Numbered from the stretch's first letter, positions 18,289 to 27,028 are shown. The stretch is 64,000 bases of DNA from Haloarcula japonica DSM 6131 (GCF_000336635.1 NZ_AOLY01000035.1:163669-227668); one strand, 5' to 3'. Numbers and translations: made by a program. The notes: generated from the sequence alone by a model not told the origin.

Positions 18289-19400
18289 GCCGTCGACACC
18301 CCCCCGAAGATACCGGACGGGCGCAACAACAAGACGACGATGAGCACCAGAAACGCGGAGGCTCGCGTCAGCCCGGATGGCAGCCAGATCAGGGCCAGGC
18401 TATCGACCAGCCCGATGAGAATCCCGCCGGCCATCGCCCCGTATATCGAGCCGATACCGCCGACGATGACAGCGGCGAAAATGAGCAGGAGCAGAATCCA
18501 ACCGAAGTTGAACGATATCGTGCCGCTTTCCAGCACGAGCAGGTAGCCGCCGATGCCCGCCAGGCCACCGCCGAGAATCCACGTGAGCCGGATCACGCGT
18601 TCGGTCGGGATCCCGGTCACGCGTGCGAGGTCTTCGTTATCGGCCATCGCCCGCATTGCTTTGCCGAGCTTCGTCCGCTGTAGTAGCAGGTGGACGCCGA
18701 GCATCAACAGGACCGACACCACGAGCAGGGTGATTTCGTTGTCGGTGACTGAAATCATCGAGAACAGCGTCACCCGGAGCCCGCCGCTGGCAACCCCACT
18801 CGTCTGCGTGCCGAAGATGAACGCGATGAGGTAGCGTAACGCGAGCGCGACACCGATTGACGCAATCAGCAACGAGATGTTGTCCGTATTGCGCATGGGG
18901 CGATAGGTGAGGCGGTCGACGAGCAACACGACGGCGACCGACCCGACACCGGCGACGACGAGCCCGAGAAGCACCGGAAAGAACGTCGAAACAGTGCTCA
19001 ACTGCCGCCCCGAATTGAGCATGAACAGTTCTGAAATCGGGGCTCCAGTCCCGAGGCCGGCGGTGATGTACGCGGCGACCCACCCCAGGAACGCCCCAGC
19101 AGTCACCGTGTCCCCGTGTGCGAAGTTGGCGAAGTCGAGGATGCTGTAGGTCATCGACAGACCGATACCGGCGAGTCCGACCGCCAGCCCGACGAGCAGT
19201 CCGTCCACCACCATGGAGAGCAATGAGCCCACAGTGAGAGACCCACCCAGTAACTTGGTTCCAAGGAAAAACACGGTTGTCCCAGCGAGCTTTGCAACTA
19301 AATCCAGCAAGAGGAAGCCACTTACAGCGGCCACCACTACTGCTCCCGGCCGGTCACCCATCACCACACGGCCGTCGCTTGCGAACTCAGCAATTCCCAT
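18285..19400 (-). CDS. livH: Branched-chain amino acid-type permease LivH
   Basis: 371-residue membrane permease, first gene of livHMGF. It has about eight to nine hydrophobic segments, with family segments GIGLSMTYSILDFANFAHGD, and the docking loop TKLGKAMRAMADNEDLARVTG near the middle. An extended hydrophobic N-terminus (about 60 residues) precedes the part that aligns with bacterial LivH. The gene overlaps livM by 4 bases. Confidence 0.92.
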   Translation of the reverse strand: MGIAEFASDGRVVMGDRPGAVVVAAVSGFLLLDLVAKLAGTTVFFLGTKLLGGSLTVGSLLSMVVDGLLVGLAVGLAGIGLSMTYSILDFANFAHGDTVTAGAFLGWVAAYITAGLGTGAPISELFMLNSGRQLSTVSTFFPVLLGLVVAGVGSVAVVLLVDRLTYRPMRNTDNISLLIASIGVALALRYLIAFIFGTQTSGVASGGLRVTLFSMISVTDNEITLLVVSVLLMLGVHLLLQRTKLGKAMRAMADNEDLARVTGIPTERVIRLTWILGGGLAGIGGYLLVLESGTISFNFGWILLLLIFAAVIVGGIGSIYGAMAGGILIGLVDSLALIWLPSGLTRASAFLVLIVVLLLRPSGIFGGVSTA

Positions 19401-19428
19401 AGGTTACCGTTCGTTGGACCCTCCTGTC

Positions 19429-19435
19429 TAAATAA
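19429..19435 (-). promoter_or_regulatory. livH TATA box
   Basis: TTATTTA on the minus strand, centred about 32 bases before the livH ATG, predicting a leader of roughly six bases. Confidence 0.65.
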
Positions 19436-19456
19436 CCCACCGGAAATTCATGCGAA

Positions 19457-19486
19457 ATACCGGTGTAGAAGCCAAGACACCGGTGT
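19457..19486. promoter_or_regulatory. Paired palindromic operator candidates upstream of livH
   Basis: ATACCGGTGT at 19457-19466 and the perfect palindrome ACACCGGTGT at 19477-19486 are spaced exactly 20 bases apart start to start, about two helical turns. They lie 22-57 bases upstream of the livH TATA box on its distal side, where archaeal activators often bind. The binding protein is unknown. Confidence 0.5.
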
Positions 19487-19747
19487 CAAAACAAGAATCG
19501 CCCCCTCCCATGGTCGCGTGTCGAGCAAGAGACTACTGATACCACGGTACAGACTGGCGAGTGGAGCCACTTCGAACCCAGTGCGGACCGTTGAATTCGG
19601 GCGCTCGCACGGCGCGCGGTACCAGTTTCAGTCACCACCGCTTTGAGTCGTACCCGTATCGAGAAATCACCAGACATCGGCCCGGTACGGACTGAGAACA
19701 GTGCTATTCACAGCGCTTTTATGCGGTCCATCGATGATATACGACAG

Positions 19748-20935
19748 ATGGTACGCCTGGTCGTCGCCAGTCTCGTGCTGGTTCTCCTGCTGGGGAGCGG
19801 TGCCGCGCCGCTGGCGATGTCACAGCCGGCCGACGAGAGCGTCGGCGTCCAGACGCCCGACAGGTTCGACCGGACGACGTTCCAGGTCACGCTGTATCAG
19901 AACGGGTCTGCGGAGTGGGCCATCGTCCACAGGACCCCACTCGAGAACGAATCCGAGCAACAGCAGTTCGAGGCGTTCGCCACGGAGTTCGAGCAATCGG
20001 AGCAGCCACTGTACCGGAATTTCGTCGAGCAGTCGACGTTACTGACACAGTACGGGGCGAACGTGACTGGCCGGGATATGGCCGCGACGGACTACGAACG
20101 GTCGGCGAGCGTCGACCCGCTGCAGAACACTGGAACAGTGAGGATGTCGTTCCGCTGGCATAACTTCGCGGTCGTCGAGGGCAACTCAGTCGTGGTCAGC
20201 GACGTGTTCGATGGTGGATTCTATATCGGGTCGAGCCAGTCGTTCGTCTTCGAGCGTGGCCCCGGCCTGGCGTTCGTCGATGTCCAGCCAGAACCCGACT
20301 CACAGAGCGCTCCCGATTCGCTCGAAAACAGCGAGAGCGTCACGTGGAATGGCGAGCAGTCGTTCAACGACCGCCGGCCCTACGTGGAACTGCGGCCGCC
20401 CGAGACCGGTCAGAGTGCTGGCACTGAGCGAGACACCACAGCGGGCGGTGACACAGCTGGCGAGGCCGCCAGCGGCCCGTCGTGGATGCTCCCGGCCGCT
20501 GTCGTCTTCATCGTCATCGTCACCGGCGGTGCGGCCGCGTGGCGGTCCGGCGCACTGGGACAGATGCTGGGGCGTGACGACGACGAACCGCCCGCTGCGT
20601 CACCGTCGGCCGCTACGGACACGGAGCAGTCGTCGATGGCTCCGGCGAGCGATACAGCGGCAGACACCGACACACCAGACGAACCGGCAGTCCCCGATGA
20701 AGAACTGCTCACCGACAGCGACCGCGTCCGCAAACTGCTGGAGGAGAACGGCGGCCGAATGAAGCAGGTCGACATCGTCGACAGCACCGACTGGTCGAAG
20801 TCGAAGGTGAGTATGCTCCTCTCCGACATGGAGGACGACGGCGACATCTCGAAGCTCAGGGTCGGCCGCGAGAACATCATCAGCCTCGCCGGTCAGGAAC
20901 CCGACGCCGCCGGTTCGCCGTTCGACGACGAGTGA
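19748..20935 (+). CDS. Membrane-anchored winged-helix protein
   Basis: 395 residues. A signal-like hydrophobic N-terminus (about 1-22) is followed by about 215 residues predicted to face outside, rich in Gln, Ser and Thr. A transmembrane helix lies near 246-266, then an acidic linker, and a C-terminal winged helix (about 325-385, including ENGGRMKQVDIVDSTDWSKS and KVSMLLSDMEDDGDI). The layout suggests an outside sensor with an inside DNA-binding domain (DUF7343-like). The start at 19748 is supported by TTTTATG 27 bases upstream. Ligand and targets are unknown. Confidence 0.8.
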   Translation: MVRLVVASLVLVLLLGSGAAPLAMSQPADESVGVQTPDRFDRTTFQVTLYQNGSAEWAIVHRTPLENESEQQQFEAFATEFEQSEQPLYRNFVEQSTLLTQYGANVTGRDMAATDYERSASVDPLQNTGTVRMSFRWHNFAVVEGNSVVVSDVFDGGFYIGSSQSFVFERGPGLAFVDVQPEPDSQSAPDSLENSESVTWNGEQSFNDRRPYVELRPPETGQSAGTERDTTAGGDTAGEAASGPSWMLPAAVVFIVIVTGGAAAWRSGALGQMLGRDDDEPPAASPSAATDTEQSSMAPASDTAADTDTPDEPAVPDEELLTDSDRVRKLLEENGGRMKQVDIVDSTDWSKSKVSMLLSDMEDDGDISKLRVGRENIISLAGQEPDAAGSPFDDE

Positions 20936-21042
20936 TACCGTCGGCTATACGGCTGTCTGGGATTTTGTCACCACGAATAGCTCGTAATAGTTACAGCCAA
21001 TAGCATGATAAACCAGCACAGGGCGGGGTTGAAACGCAATGA

Positions 21043-21049
21043 TTATACG
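21043..21049 (+). promoter_or_regulatory. tRNA-Glu promoter TATA box
   Basis: TTATACG 30 bases before the first base of the mature tRNA, the usual archaeal distance. Confidence 0.55.
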
Positions 21050-21075
21050 TATCTCCTCGCTACGAACTTGTGTAC

Positions 21076-21150
21076 GCTCCGTTGGTGTAGTCCGGCCAAT
21101 CATATCACCCTCTCACGGTGATGACTAGGGTTCAAATCCCTGACGGAGCA
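21076..21150 (+). tRNA. tRNA-Glu (anticodon CTC)
   Basis: A 75-base cloverleaf. The acceptor stem pairs GCTCCGT (21076-21082) with ACGGAGC (21143-21149), followed by discriminator A. The anticodon stem TCACC/GGTGA encloses the loop CTCTCAC with anticodon CTC. The T arm is AGGG-TTCAAAT-CCCT. CCA is not encoded and no intron is present. Confidence 0.95.
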
Positions 21151-21230
21151 TTTCTCTCCGATTCGACTGAGACACAGTCACCACGTTCCGTGACCGACAG
21201 TATTTGTGTCTCCCAGTCCAATCGAGCGAT

Positions 21231-21926
21231 ATGCGCGTCGCGGTAGTCACCGTCGGAGACGAACTGCTCAGTGGCGAGACGGTCAACACGAACGCCGCGT
21301 GGCTGGGACAACAGCTCGCAGAGCGTGGCGTCACCGTCGGCCGGACGGCGGTCGTCCCCGACGAGATCGCGGATATCGCCCGCGTGGTCAACGAGTACCA
21401 CGCGGAGTTCGATGCCGTCATCGTCACCGGCGGTCTTGGGCCGACACACGATGACAAAACCATCGAAGCTGTCGCCGCGGCGTTCGGGCGGGACGTCGTC
21501 GAGAGCGAGGACGCCATCGCGTGGCTGGAGGAACACGGCGGCTACACGCGCGACGACCTGACCGACGGGACAGGGGAGGTACCGGAGGGGTCCCGTGTCT
21601 TACCCAATCACGAGGGCGTCGCGCCCGGTTGTGTCGTCGAGAGCTGTTACGTCTTGCCGGGCGTGCCAGCGGAGATGAAGCGGATGTTCGAGGAAGTCGC
21701 CGACGAGTTCGCTGGCGAGCAACGGTACGTTCGCACTGTTGACGCCGCCGAGCCCGAGAGCGCACTGCTTGACCGGCTCGCGGAGGTACAGGAGCAGTTC
21801 CCAGTCAAGGTTGGTAGCTATCCCGGCGACCACGTCACCGTCCGGTTCGAGGGGACGGAGGAGGAGCTAGTCGAGGAGGCGGCAGCGTGGTTCAGCGAGC
21901 GCGTCGAGTCACCGACGGTGGAGTGA
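21231..21926 (+). CDS. CinA N-terminal (molybdopterin-binding) domain protein
   Basis: 231 residues covering the MoCF/CinA nucleotide-binding fold, starting VAVVTVGDELLSGETVNTN with VTGGLGPTHDD at about 66-76 and HEGVAPGC and PGVPAEM downstream. It is the CinA N-terminal domain alone, without the nicotinamide-nucleotide amidase domain of bacterial CinA. It may act as an ADP-ribose-type pyrophosphatase, as shown for some relatives. The ATG at 21231 lies 27 bases from TATTTGT, so it is likely leaderless. Confidence 0.85.
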   Translation: MRVAVVTVGDELLSGETVNTNAAWLGQQLAERGVTVGRTAVVPDEIADIARVVNEYHAEFDAVIVTGGLGPTHDDKTIEAVAAAFGRDVVESEDAIAWLEEHGGYTRDDLTDGTGEVPEGSRVLPNHEGVAPGCVVESCYVLPGVPAEMKRMFEEVADEFAGEQRYVRTVDAAEPESALLDRLAEVQEQFPVKVGSYPGDHVTVRFEGTEEELVEEAAAWFSERVESPTVE

Positions 21927-22043
21927 CTACCGGTAGAGATGGTTCAGCCAGAGGAAGGTCAGGAGCAGGCCGCCGAGCGTGATGACCGCGCCGGACGCGT
22001 TGATAATCCCTGTCTGGACGCCACTCTGGAGTACGACTGACAT
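21927..22043 (-). CDS. 38-residue single-span membrane microprotein
   Basis: MSVVLQSGV followed by one hydrophobic helix (about 15-34) and a short NHLYR end. The ORF lies entirely in the gap between the CinA-like and NAD kinase-like genes, antisense to neither, and stops directly at the cinA stop codon. The composition is clearly that of a membrane protein, not a shadow. I believe similar microproteins exist in haloarchaea, but cannot verify it here. Function unknown. Confidence 0.6.
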   Translation of the reverse strand: MSVVLQSGVQTGIINASGAVITLGGLLLTFLWLNHLYR

Positions 22044-22122
22044 AGCTGTGCGTTCTGCGTGGGGTGGCTTGAAAGGCACGCTCCCGGACCGCTTTTGCCG
22101 CGGGGTCGCGTAGTGACGGCGA

Positions 22123-23193
22123 ATGCGACGAATCGGTGTTGTGGTCAACCCCATCGCCGGCATGGGCGGCCGCGTCGGCCTCAAGGGCACTGACGGGAAG
22201 ATCACGGAAGCGCGCCGCCGCGGTGCGGACCAACGCGCACCGGACCGCGCACGGACAGCGCTGGAATCGCTCGCCGAGATCGGGGCGGACGTGGAACTGC
22301 TCACGTACGGCGAGCCGATGGGCTCGGGGCTCGCCCGCGAGACAGGGTTCGACCCGACAGTGGTCGGCACCCCGGCGGACCCAGACGAGACGACCAGCGA
22401 GGACACCCGGGATGCGGTCCGAGCGTTCGTCGAGGCGGATGTGGACGCGATTCTGTTTGTCGGCGGCGACGGCACGGCTGTCGACGTCGCGACGACCCTC
22501 GAAGAACTAGATGCGGATATCCCGATTCTGGGTGTCCCGGCCGGTGTCAAGGTGTACTCCTCCGTATTCGGCGTGTCGCCGCGAGCGGCCGGACGCATCG
22601 TCGCCCGCTTCTCAGAGACGGAACGCGCGGAGGTCAACGACATCGACGAGGACGCCTTCAGGGGCGGGGAAGTGGTTACCGAACTCCGGGCCGTCGCGGA
22701 GGTCCCCGTCGCCGACCAGCGCCAGTCCGCCAAGCAACTGGGCGGTGGCAGCGTCGAGTCCCTCGCTGAGAGCGTCGCCAACGCCGTCGAACCGGGCGTC
22801 ACCTACGTCCTCGGCCCCGGGAGCACCGTCGGCGCTATCAAAGACGAACTTGGGTTCGACGGAACGACGCTCGGTGTAGACGTGTGGCGTGACGGCAAGG
22901 TACTCGCTCGCGACGCCGCCGAATCAGACATCCTCGACGCCCTCGGCGACCGGAACGTCATCGTCGTCTCGCCAATCGGCGGGCAGGGGTTCGTATTCGG
23001 CCGGGGGAACCAGCAGCTTTCGCCGGCGGTCATCCGGCAGTGTGACCTCGAAGTGGTCGCCTCGCGCCGGAAATTGGACGGCATCGGCACGCTCCGCGTC
23101 GATACCGGCGACCCGGAGTTAGACGAGGAACTGCGCGGCTGGCTGCGGGTCCGCGTCGGTCAACACGAACGAAGACTTGTCGAAGTCGTCTGA
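22123..23193 (+). CDS. ATP-NAD kinase-like protein (COG3199)
   Basis: 356 residues. It starts RIGVVVNPIAGMGG, the P-site region, and has FVGGDGTAVDVA (GGDG motif, about 109-120) with GVPAGVKVYS, features of the NAD kinase/diacylglycerol kinase superfamily. It resembles the AcoX/COG3199 branch rather than canonical PpnK. The substrate is therefore uncertain. The ATG at 22123 follows CTTTTGC by 28 bases, so it is likely leaderless. Confidence 0.83.
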   Translation: MRRIGVVVNPIAGMGGRVGLKGTDGKITEARRRGADQRAPDRARTALESLAEIGADVELLTYGEPMGSGLARETGFDPTVVGTPADPDETTSEDTRDAVRAFVEADVDAILFVGGDGTAVDVATTLEELDADIPILGVPAGVKVYSSVFGVSPRAAGRIVARFSETERAEVNDIDEDAFRGGEVVTELRAVAEVPVADQRQSAKQLGGGSVESLAESVANAVEPGVTYVLGPGSTVGAIKDELGFDGTTLGVDVWRDGKVLARDAAESDILDALGDRNVIVVSPIGGQGFVFGRGNQQLSPAVIRQCDLEVVASRRKLDGIGTLRVDTGDPELDEELRGWLRVRVGQHERRLVEVV

Positions 23194-23216
23194 CGCACCA
23201 GCCCGTCGCAACAAGC

Positions 23217-23264
23217 CATGATATATTCGGCGCGCCATTTTATCATGTATAGTCAAGATTAAGG
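23217..23264 (+). promoter_or_regulatory. phoU-like gene promoter with inverted repeat
   Basis: Perfect inverted repeat CATGATA (23217-23223) and TATCATG (23241-23247). A TATA-like ATTAAGG lies at about 23258-23264, 27 bases before the ATG at 23289. The repeat sits immediately upstream of the TATA box. Confidence 0.45.
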
Positions 23265-23288
23265 TATCTGACGCCCCACAAAGGACAT

Positions 23289-24323
23289 ATGGAAACCCGG
23301 AAAGTCCAGCGATTGGGACCGTCGACGCTCGCGATGACGTTGCCGGCTGAGTGGGCCAGTGCGCACGATGTCGAAAAAGGCGACGAGGTGTCGCTACGGA
23401 TGGGCGGCAAAGGCACGCTGACAGTCATGCCCGAGTCCGTCCAGACCGAGGAATCAGAGGCGATCATCCACGCGGAGAATCTCGATGCCGCATCTGTCGA
23501 GCGAGCCATCGTCGCCCAGTACGTGCTCGGCCGGCGCGTCATCCACGTCGAAGCCCCGGAGGGCGAGACGCTGGAATCCTCGCACATCAACGCCGTTTAC
23601 AACGCCGAAACGCAGTTGATGGGCCTCGGCGTCATCGAAGAGACGCCGGACAGAATCGCGATTCGCTGCTCCGTCGACCCGGAGGACTTCACGCTCAACA
23701 ACCTCCTCGAACGGTTGGAATCCACCGGCTCGACGATGCGCAACGAGGCAGTGAAGTCCCTCGCCCACGGCAACCCCGACCTCGCCCAGCGGGCGCTCAA
23801 CCGCGAGCGACAGGCCAACAAGATATTCGTCCTCCTCCTGCGGCTCATCTTCACGGCCTACCAGAACCCCAACCTCGCGCGGGCTATCGGCCTCAACGAC
23901 GGCTTCCCGCTCATCGGCTACCGCTCGATTGCGAAGAACCTCGAACTGACGGCGGACAACGCCGAGGACATCGCTGAAATCGCGCTGGAGACCGACGATC
24001 ACTCCCTCAACGTCGACAGTTCGACGATGCGCCGCATCCGCGAATTCACCGATCAGGTCAACGACATCACCGAACTGGCGGTGCAGGCAGCCGTCGACCG
24101 GAACTACGACACCGCGATTCAGGTCCGAGAGCTGTACAAGGACATCGGCGACAAGGAACACGAAATCCTCGACGATCTGCCGGAGATGGACAACGAGGCG
24201 CTGCTGGAAGTGCGTGAAGTGCTCGTCAGCCTCCAGCAGACGGCCGAGTTCGCGGTTCGGAGCGCCGAGATCGCGACGAACCTCGCGCTCAACGAGGAGT
24301 CCGAGCACACGACAATCGAGTGA
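23289..24323 (+). CDS. PhoU-like phosphate uptake regulator with AbrB-type N-terminus
   Basis: 344 residues. The first 45 form a SpoVT/AbrB-type domain (TRKVQRLGPSTLAMTLPAEWA, then GDEVSLRM), probably DNA-binding or a dimer domain. The rest is helical with two PhoU three-helix units, each bearing an acidic E/D-rich metal motif (such as ERQANKIFVLLLRL and ELYKDIGDKEHEIL). Archaeal PhoU paralogs of this type repress Pho regulon or transporter activity. No pst genes are adjacent, so the partner transporter is elsewhere. Confidence 0.85.
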   Translation: METRKVQRLGPSTLAMTLPAEWASAHDVEKGDEVSLRMGGKGTLTVMPESVQTEESEAIIHAENLDAASVERAIVAQYVLGRRVIHVEAPEGETLESSHINAVYNAETQLMGLGVIEETPDRIAIRCSVDPEDFTLNNLLERLESTGSTMRNEAVKSLAHGNPDLAQRALNRERQANKIFVLLLRLIFTAYQNPNLARAIGLNDGFPLIGYRSIAKNLELTADNAEDIAEIALETDDHSLNVDSSTMRRIREFTDQVNDITELAVQAAVDRNYDTAIQVRELYKDIGDKEHEILDDLPEMDNEALLEVREVLVSLQQTAEFAVRSAEIATNLALNEESEHTTIE

Positions 24324-24465
24324 GGTGGCTACCGCGCCTCGCGGTTGCGGCTCGCAACGACAGTCCTGTTTTTGGATTCTCCATCTAATTTAACGGGTTC
24401 ACTGCCACGACAGGCTGCTGTGAAAAACACCTGTCTCTTTGAGCGGGTATCGTGAACGGTCCAGT

Positions 24466-24696
24466 ATGAAGCGGTCTGTCGATCCACCGACACCTATTCA
24501 TATCGCCGTCAAAGAGACCGTTGCGGCGCTTGAGGACTGTCACCCGACACAACTCGGGAGCCTTGACATGGTCGTCGACGGCGAGCGACTGGACTCGGTA
24601 CTGGACGCCCCGCCAGAGGAGTTACCGATACTGTTCCAGTACTGTGGCTACACGGTAACGATCGATGACATGGGGACGCTCTGTGTCGAGAACTGA
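24466..24696 (+). CDS. HalOD1 output-domain protein
   Basis: 76 residues forming nearly one HalOD1 domain, a haloarchaeal output module usually linked to two-component signalling. It carries AVKETVAALEDCHPTQLG and a C-terminal YTVTIDDMGTLCVE. The ATG at 24466 avoids a non-conserved upstream extension from 24439. Its role is unknown. Confidence 0.75.
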   Translation: MKRSVDPPTPIHIAVKETVAALEDCHPTQLGSLDMVVDGERLDSVLDAPPEELPILFQYCGYTVTIDDMGTLCVEN

Positions 24697-24718
24697 GGGA
24701 GCAGACAAATACTACCGG

Positions 24719-25919
24719 CTACCCGAGGAGGCCGCCATCGTCTGTCTCGGTTTCAGTCGGCGTGGCCGTCTCCGTCGGCGTGGCCGTTTCAGTCGCGGTT
24801 TCCGTTTCTGTCTCTCCACCGTTCAGCAGACTGTCATCCGTCTCCGTGTCCCCTTCGCCCAGTAGTCCGCCGTCTGTTTCGGTTTCCGTGGGTGTCGGCG
24901 TCGGGGTTGCAGTCACGCTATCGCCTGTCGAACTATCCGACCCATCGCTGGAGCCGTCAGCAGCCCTCTCGCCGGTCGGGTACTGCGCCTTGTTGCCGAA
25001 GATGTCCGTCTCTATCTCTTGTTGGTAGTCGATGGAGTCCAGATCGACTCTGAACTGCTCGCCGCCGCCCTCAAGCACGAGGTAGAAATCGATGTAGAGA
25101 TCCGTCTGCTGATTTCGCTGGAGATGGGTCACCCACCAGCGGTCAAGGTTCTCGTTCCGAATGGCAGTGTCCGCTTCGAGTGTCGTCTTCTCGCCTGGGC
25201 TGAGGACGTAGCCACGATCCGTTTCGCCCTCGCCGACAGTCACGTCGTTCATCCGGATGGTGTAACCGACTTTGGTGATCGTGTAGGGGTACGGCTTGGG
25301 GTTGTACACATCAAAGGCGAGGTCAAGCGGCGTCTGTGACTGGGTGAGGTTCTCCTGGTCCCACGTACCGCGAGTCTCGTTGATGTAGAGAACCGGGTCC
25401 GAGACGAGCGGCTGGTCGGCCTCGACGGGTCGCGTCTCGGTGGAATTGAACTGGCTGAGGAGGTCCGTCTCGATAGTTCGTTCCTGGCTAAAGGACACTG
25501 ACCGACCGCCGAGCGTCGAGGACGTGACGGTGGCATCGATACCCACTGTCGTCGTCTCGCCGTTGTCGATGTGGGTGACCCACCACGGCGGGATGCGGTC
25601 GTTTTGCATTTCGGTGCTGAATTGCAGCGTCGTGTTTCCGGTGCCGAGGCCAATGCCCTGCCTATCTCCCTGTGCCATCTCCACGCCATTCATCGAGATG
25701 GTGTAATTGAGCCCGACGCCACCCAACTGGACGCCGACGGGATTGGGGTTGCTCACAGTCAGAGCCGTCGCCACGGTGGTCGTCTGGTTCGACACGCCCG
25801 CGAAGTGGTTGTCCACGGATGCGACGCTGGGTGTTCCAAGAACGCCGAGTGCGACACTCCCCCCCTGCGACAGCGGCGATCACGACGAGCAGCACACCAA
25901 CTATTTTCAACCGGCCCAT
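24719..25919 (-). pseudogene. Tandem WHy (LEA14-like) membrane-anchored protein, frameshifted
   Basis: The C-terminal 365 residues read from 25816 down to 24719. They hold two WHy/LEA14-like repeats, each with an NPNPxG/NPKPYP motif and a DRWWVTH-type strand, then a Thr/Glu-rich tail ending GGLLG. The N-terminus is in another frame: ATG at 25919 starts MGRLKIVGVLLVVIAAVAG, a signal anchor. Seven C residues at 25859-25865 cause the shift; six would restore one frame through GSVALGVLGTPSVASVDNH. It is either a sequencing error, phase variation or a recent mutation. A GTG start at 25816 is the alternative for an intact but leaderless-anchor protein. Confidence 0.7.
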
Positions 25920-26006
25920 AGTTGTACACCCATCTTCTACGGGCCGGTATATGTCCTGTGGCTCCAGCCCGAATGAACTAAGTGGGCAACACCGAAAGCG
26001 TCGTAC

Positions 26007-26237
26007 ATGAGTTCCAAGGCGTCCAAAAGCGACATGGGGATGGGCCTGGCCCTGCTGTTCGGGCTCGTCTCGGTCGGCGCGGCCGTGGTCACAGCAACTA
26101 ACAGCTACAACTACGCGATTCTGCACGCACAGGAACTTGAAACGGGCAATCTGCTCGTGACGTCCGGCGGCGCGTTCGGGCTCGCGATGCTGGCCGCGGC
26201 CGTGGCCATCGTGGCGATTCACGCCTACGACGCCTGA
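26007..26237 (+). CDS. Small two-helix membrane protein (DUF7525-like)
   Basis: 76 residues with two hydrophobic segments at about 12-32 and 50-70, joined by a Tyr/Asn-rich loop with NSYNYAILHAQELETG. Short, Lys-rich N-terminus. It resembles haloarchaeal DUF7525-type proteins of unknown role; name given from memory. Confidence 0.65.
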   Translation: MSSKASKSDMGMGLALLFGLVSVGAAVVTATNSYNYAILHAQELETGNLLVTSGGAFGLAMLAAAVAIVAIHAYDA

Positions 26238-26301
26238 CGTCTGGTATCAACGGAGAGACTGTGAAGGGAACCGTTAAAAACGCTGAGACCTATTCTCTAG
26301 T

Positions 26302-26529
26302 ATGGCCGATTACAGCGAGGAAGACCGACGCATTCTCGAATATCTCCGGGACAGCGTCTCGCGCGGGGAGAGCTATTTCCGCGCGAAGAACATCGCTGAG
26401 CAGCTCGGCCTCTCGTCGAAGCAAGTGGGCGCGCGGCTCCCACGGCTAGCTGAGGAGGCCGACGAAGTCGAGATCGAGAAATGGGGACGCGCCAGGTCGA
26501 CGACGTGGCGCGTCACGCCGACGGGATAG
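26302..26529 (+). CDS. Small winged-helix protein (DUF7123-like)
   Basis: 75 residues with a compact winged helix: EDRRILEYLRDSVSRGESYF, then AKNIAEQLGLSSKQVGARLPRL, and a basic wing RARSTTWRV. The family is haloarchaeal as I recall; function unknown, probably DNA binding. Confidence 0.75.
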   Translation: MADYSEEDRRILEYLRDSVSRGESYFRAKNIAEQLGLSSKQVGARLPRLAEEADEVEIEKWGRARSTTWRVTPTG

Positions 26530-26596
26530 CCGCCGCCGGGTTTTGCACACTGTTACAATCGGTGGATTCATCGGCCAGTAGTCCTCAGTACTTTCC

Positions 26597-27028
26597 ATGA
26601 CTGTCCGGGTCGAACGAACGATGACTGTGCCGGCCACACCGGAACGTGTCTGGGAATTCATCACCGACCCGGATAAACGGGCCCGGCCGATCAGCGTCGT
26701 CACTGACTGGGAAGTCATCGACGACACACACGCGAACTGGTCAATCGAGCTCCCGATTCCGGTGGTCAGCCAGACGATGACGGTGAAAACCGAAGATGTC
26801 GAGCAGCGCCGCCCGGAGTATGCCCGCTTCATCGGTCGCTCGAAAGTGATGACCGTACAGGGCGAACACGAACTCGAAGAGACGGCCGACGGCGGCACGA
26901 AGCTGACGAACCGATTCATCGTCGATGGCAAGCTCCCCGGCGTCGAGCGGTTCTTCAAGCGGAACCTCGACGACGAGATGCAGAACCTCGAACAGGCGCT
27001 GCGGGACGACCTCGAAGTCGAAGCATGA
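26597..27028 (+). CDS. SRPBCC (CoxG-like) protein
   Basis: 143 residues of the SRPBCC/START-like fold, beginning TVRVERTMTVPATPERVW with the typical PxxxVWxxxTDPxK pattern and ending with the amphipathic helix EMQNLEQALRDDL. This fold binds hydrophobic ligands. Its stop overlaps the nitrilase start (ATGA), so the two form a transcriptional pair; ligand unknown. Confidence 0.82.
   Translation: MTVRVERTMTVPATPERVWEFITDPDKRARPISVVTDWEVIDDTHANWSIELPIPVVSQTMTVKTEDVEQRRPEYARFIGRSKVMTVQGEHELEETADGGTKLTNRFIVDGKLPGVERFFKRNLDDEMQNLEQALRDDLEVEA

Larger units (their letters stand above)
19401..19747. other. Intergenic region between livH and the membrane winged-helix gene
   Basis: 347 bases without a gene, upstream of two divergent genes. 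The livH side holds a TATA box and paired palindromes, listed separately. The other side holds TTTTATG at about 19717-19723, 27 bases before the ATG at 19748, a plausible promoter for that gene. The middle, about 19490-19700, shows nothing I can interpret. Confidence 0.6.

Noticed and set aside
21076..21150. tRNA-Glu as an attachment site for an integrated element
   Set aside because: No integrase is near and I found no second copy of the tRNA 3' end in the window.
24719..24900. Tandem repeat region as a CRISPR or satellite
   Set aside because: The repeats encode a Thr/Glu/Pro-rich tail of the WHy protein, with codon-level periodicity and no spacers.
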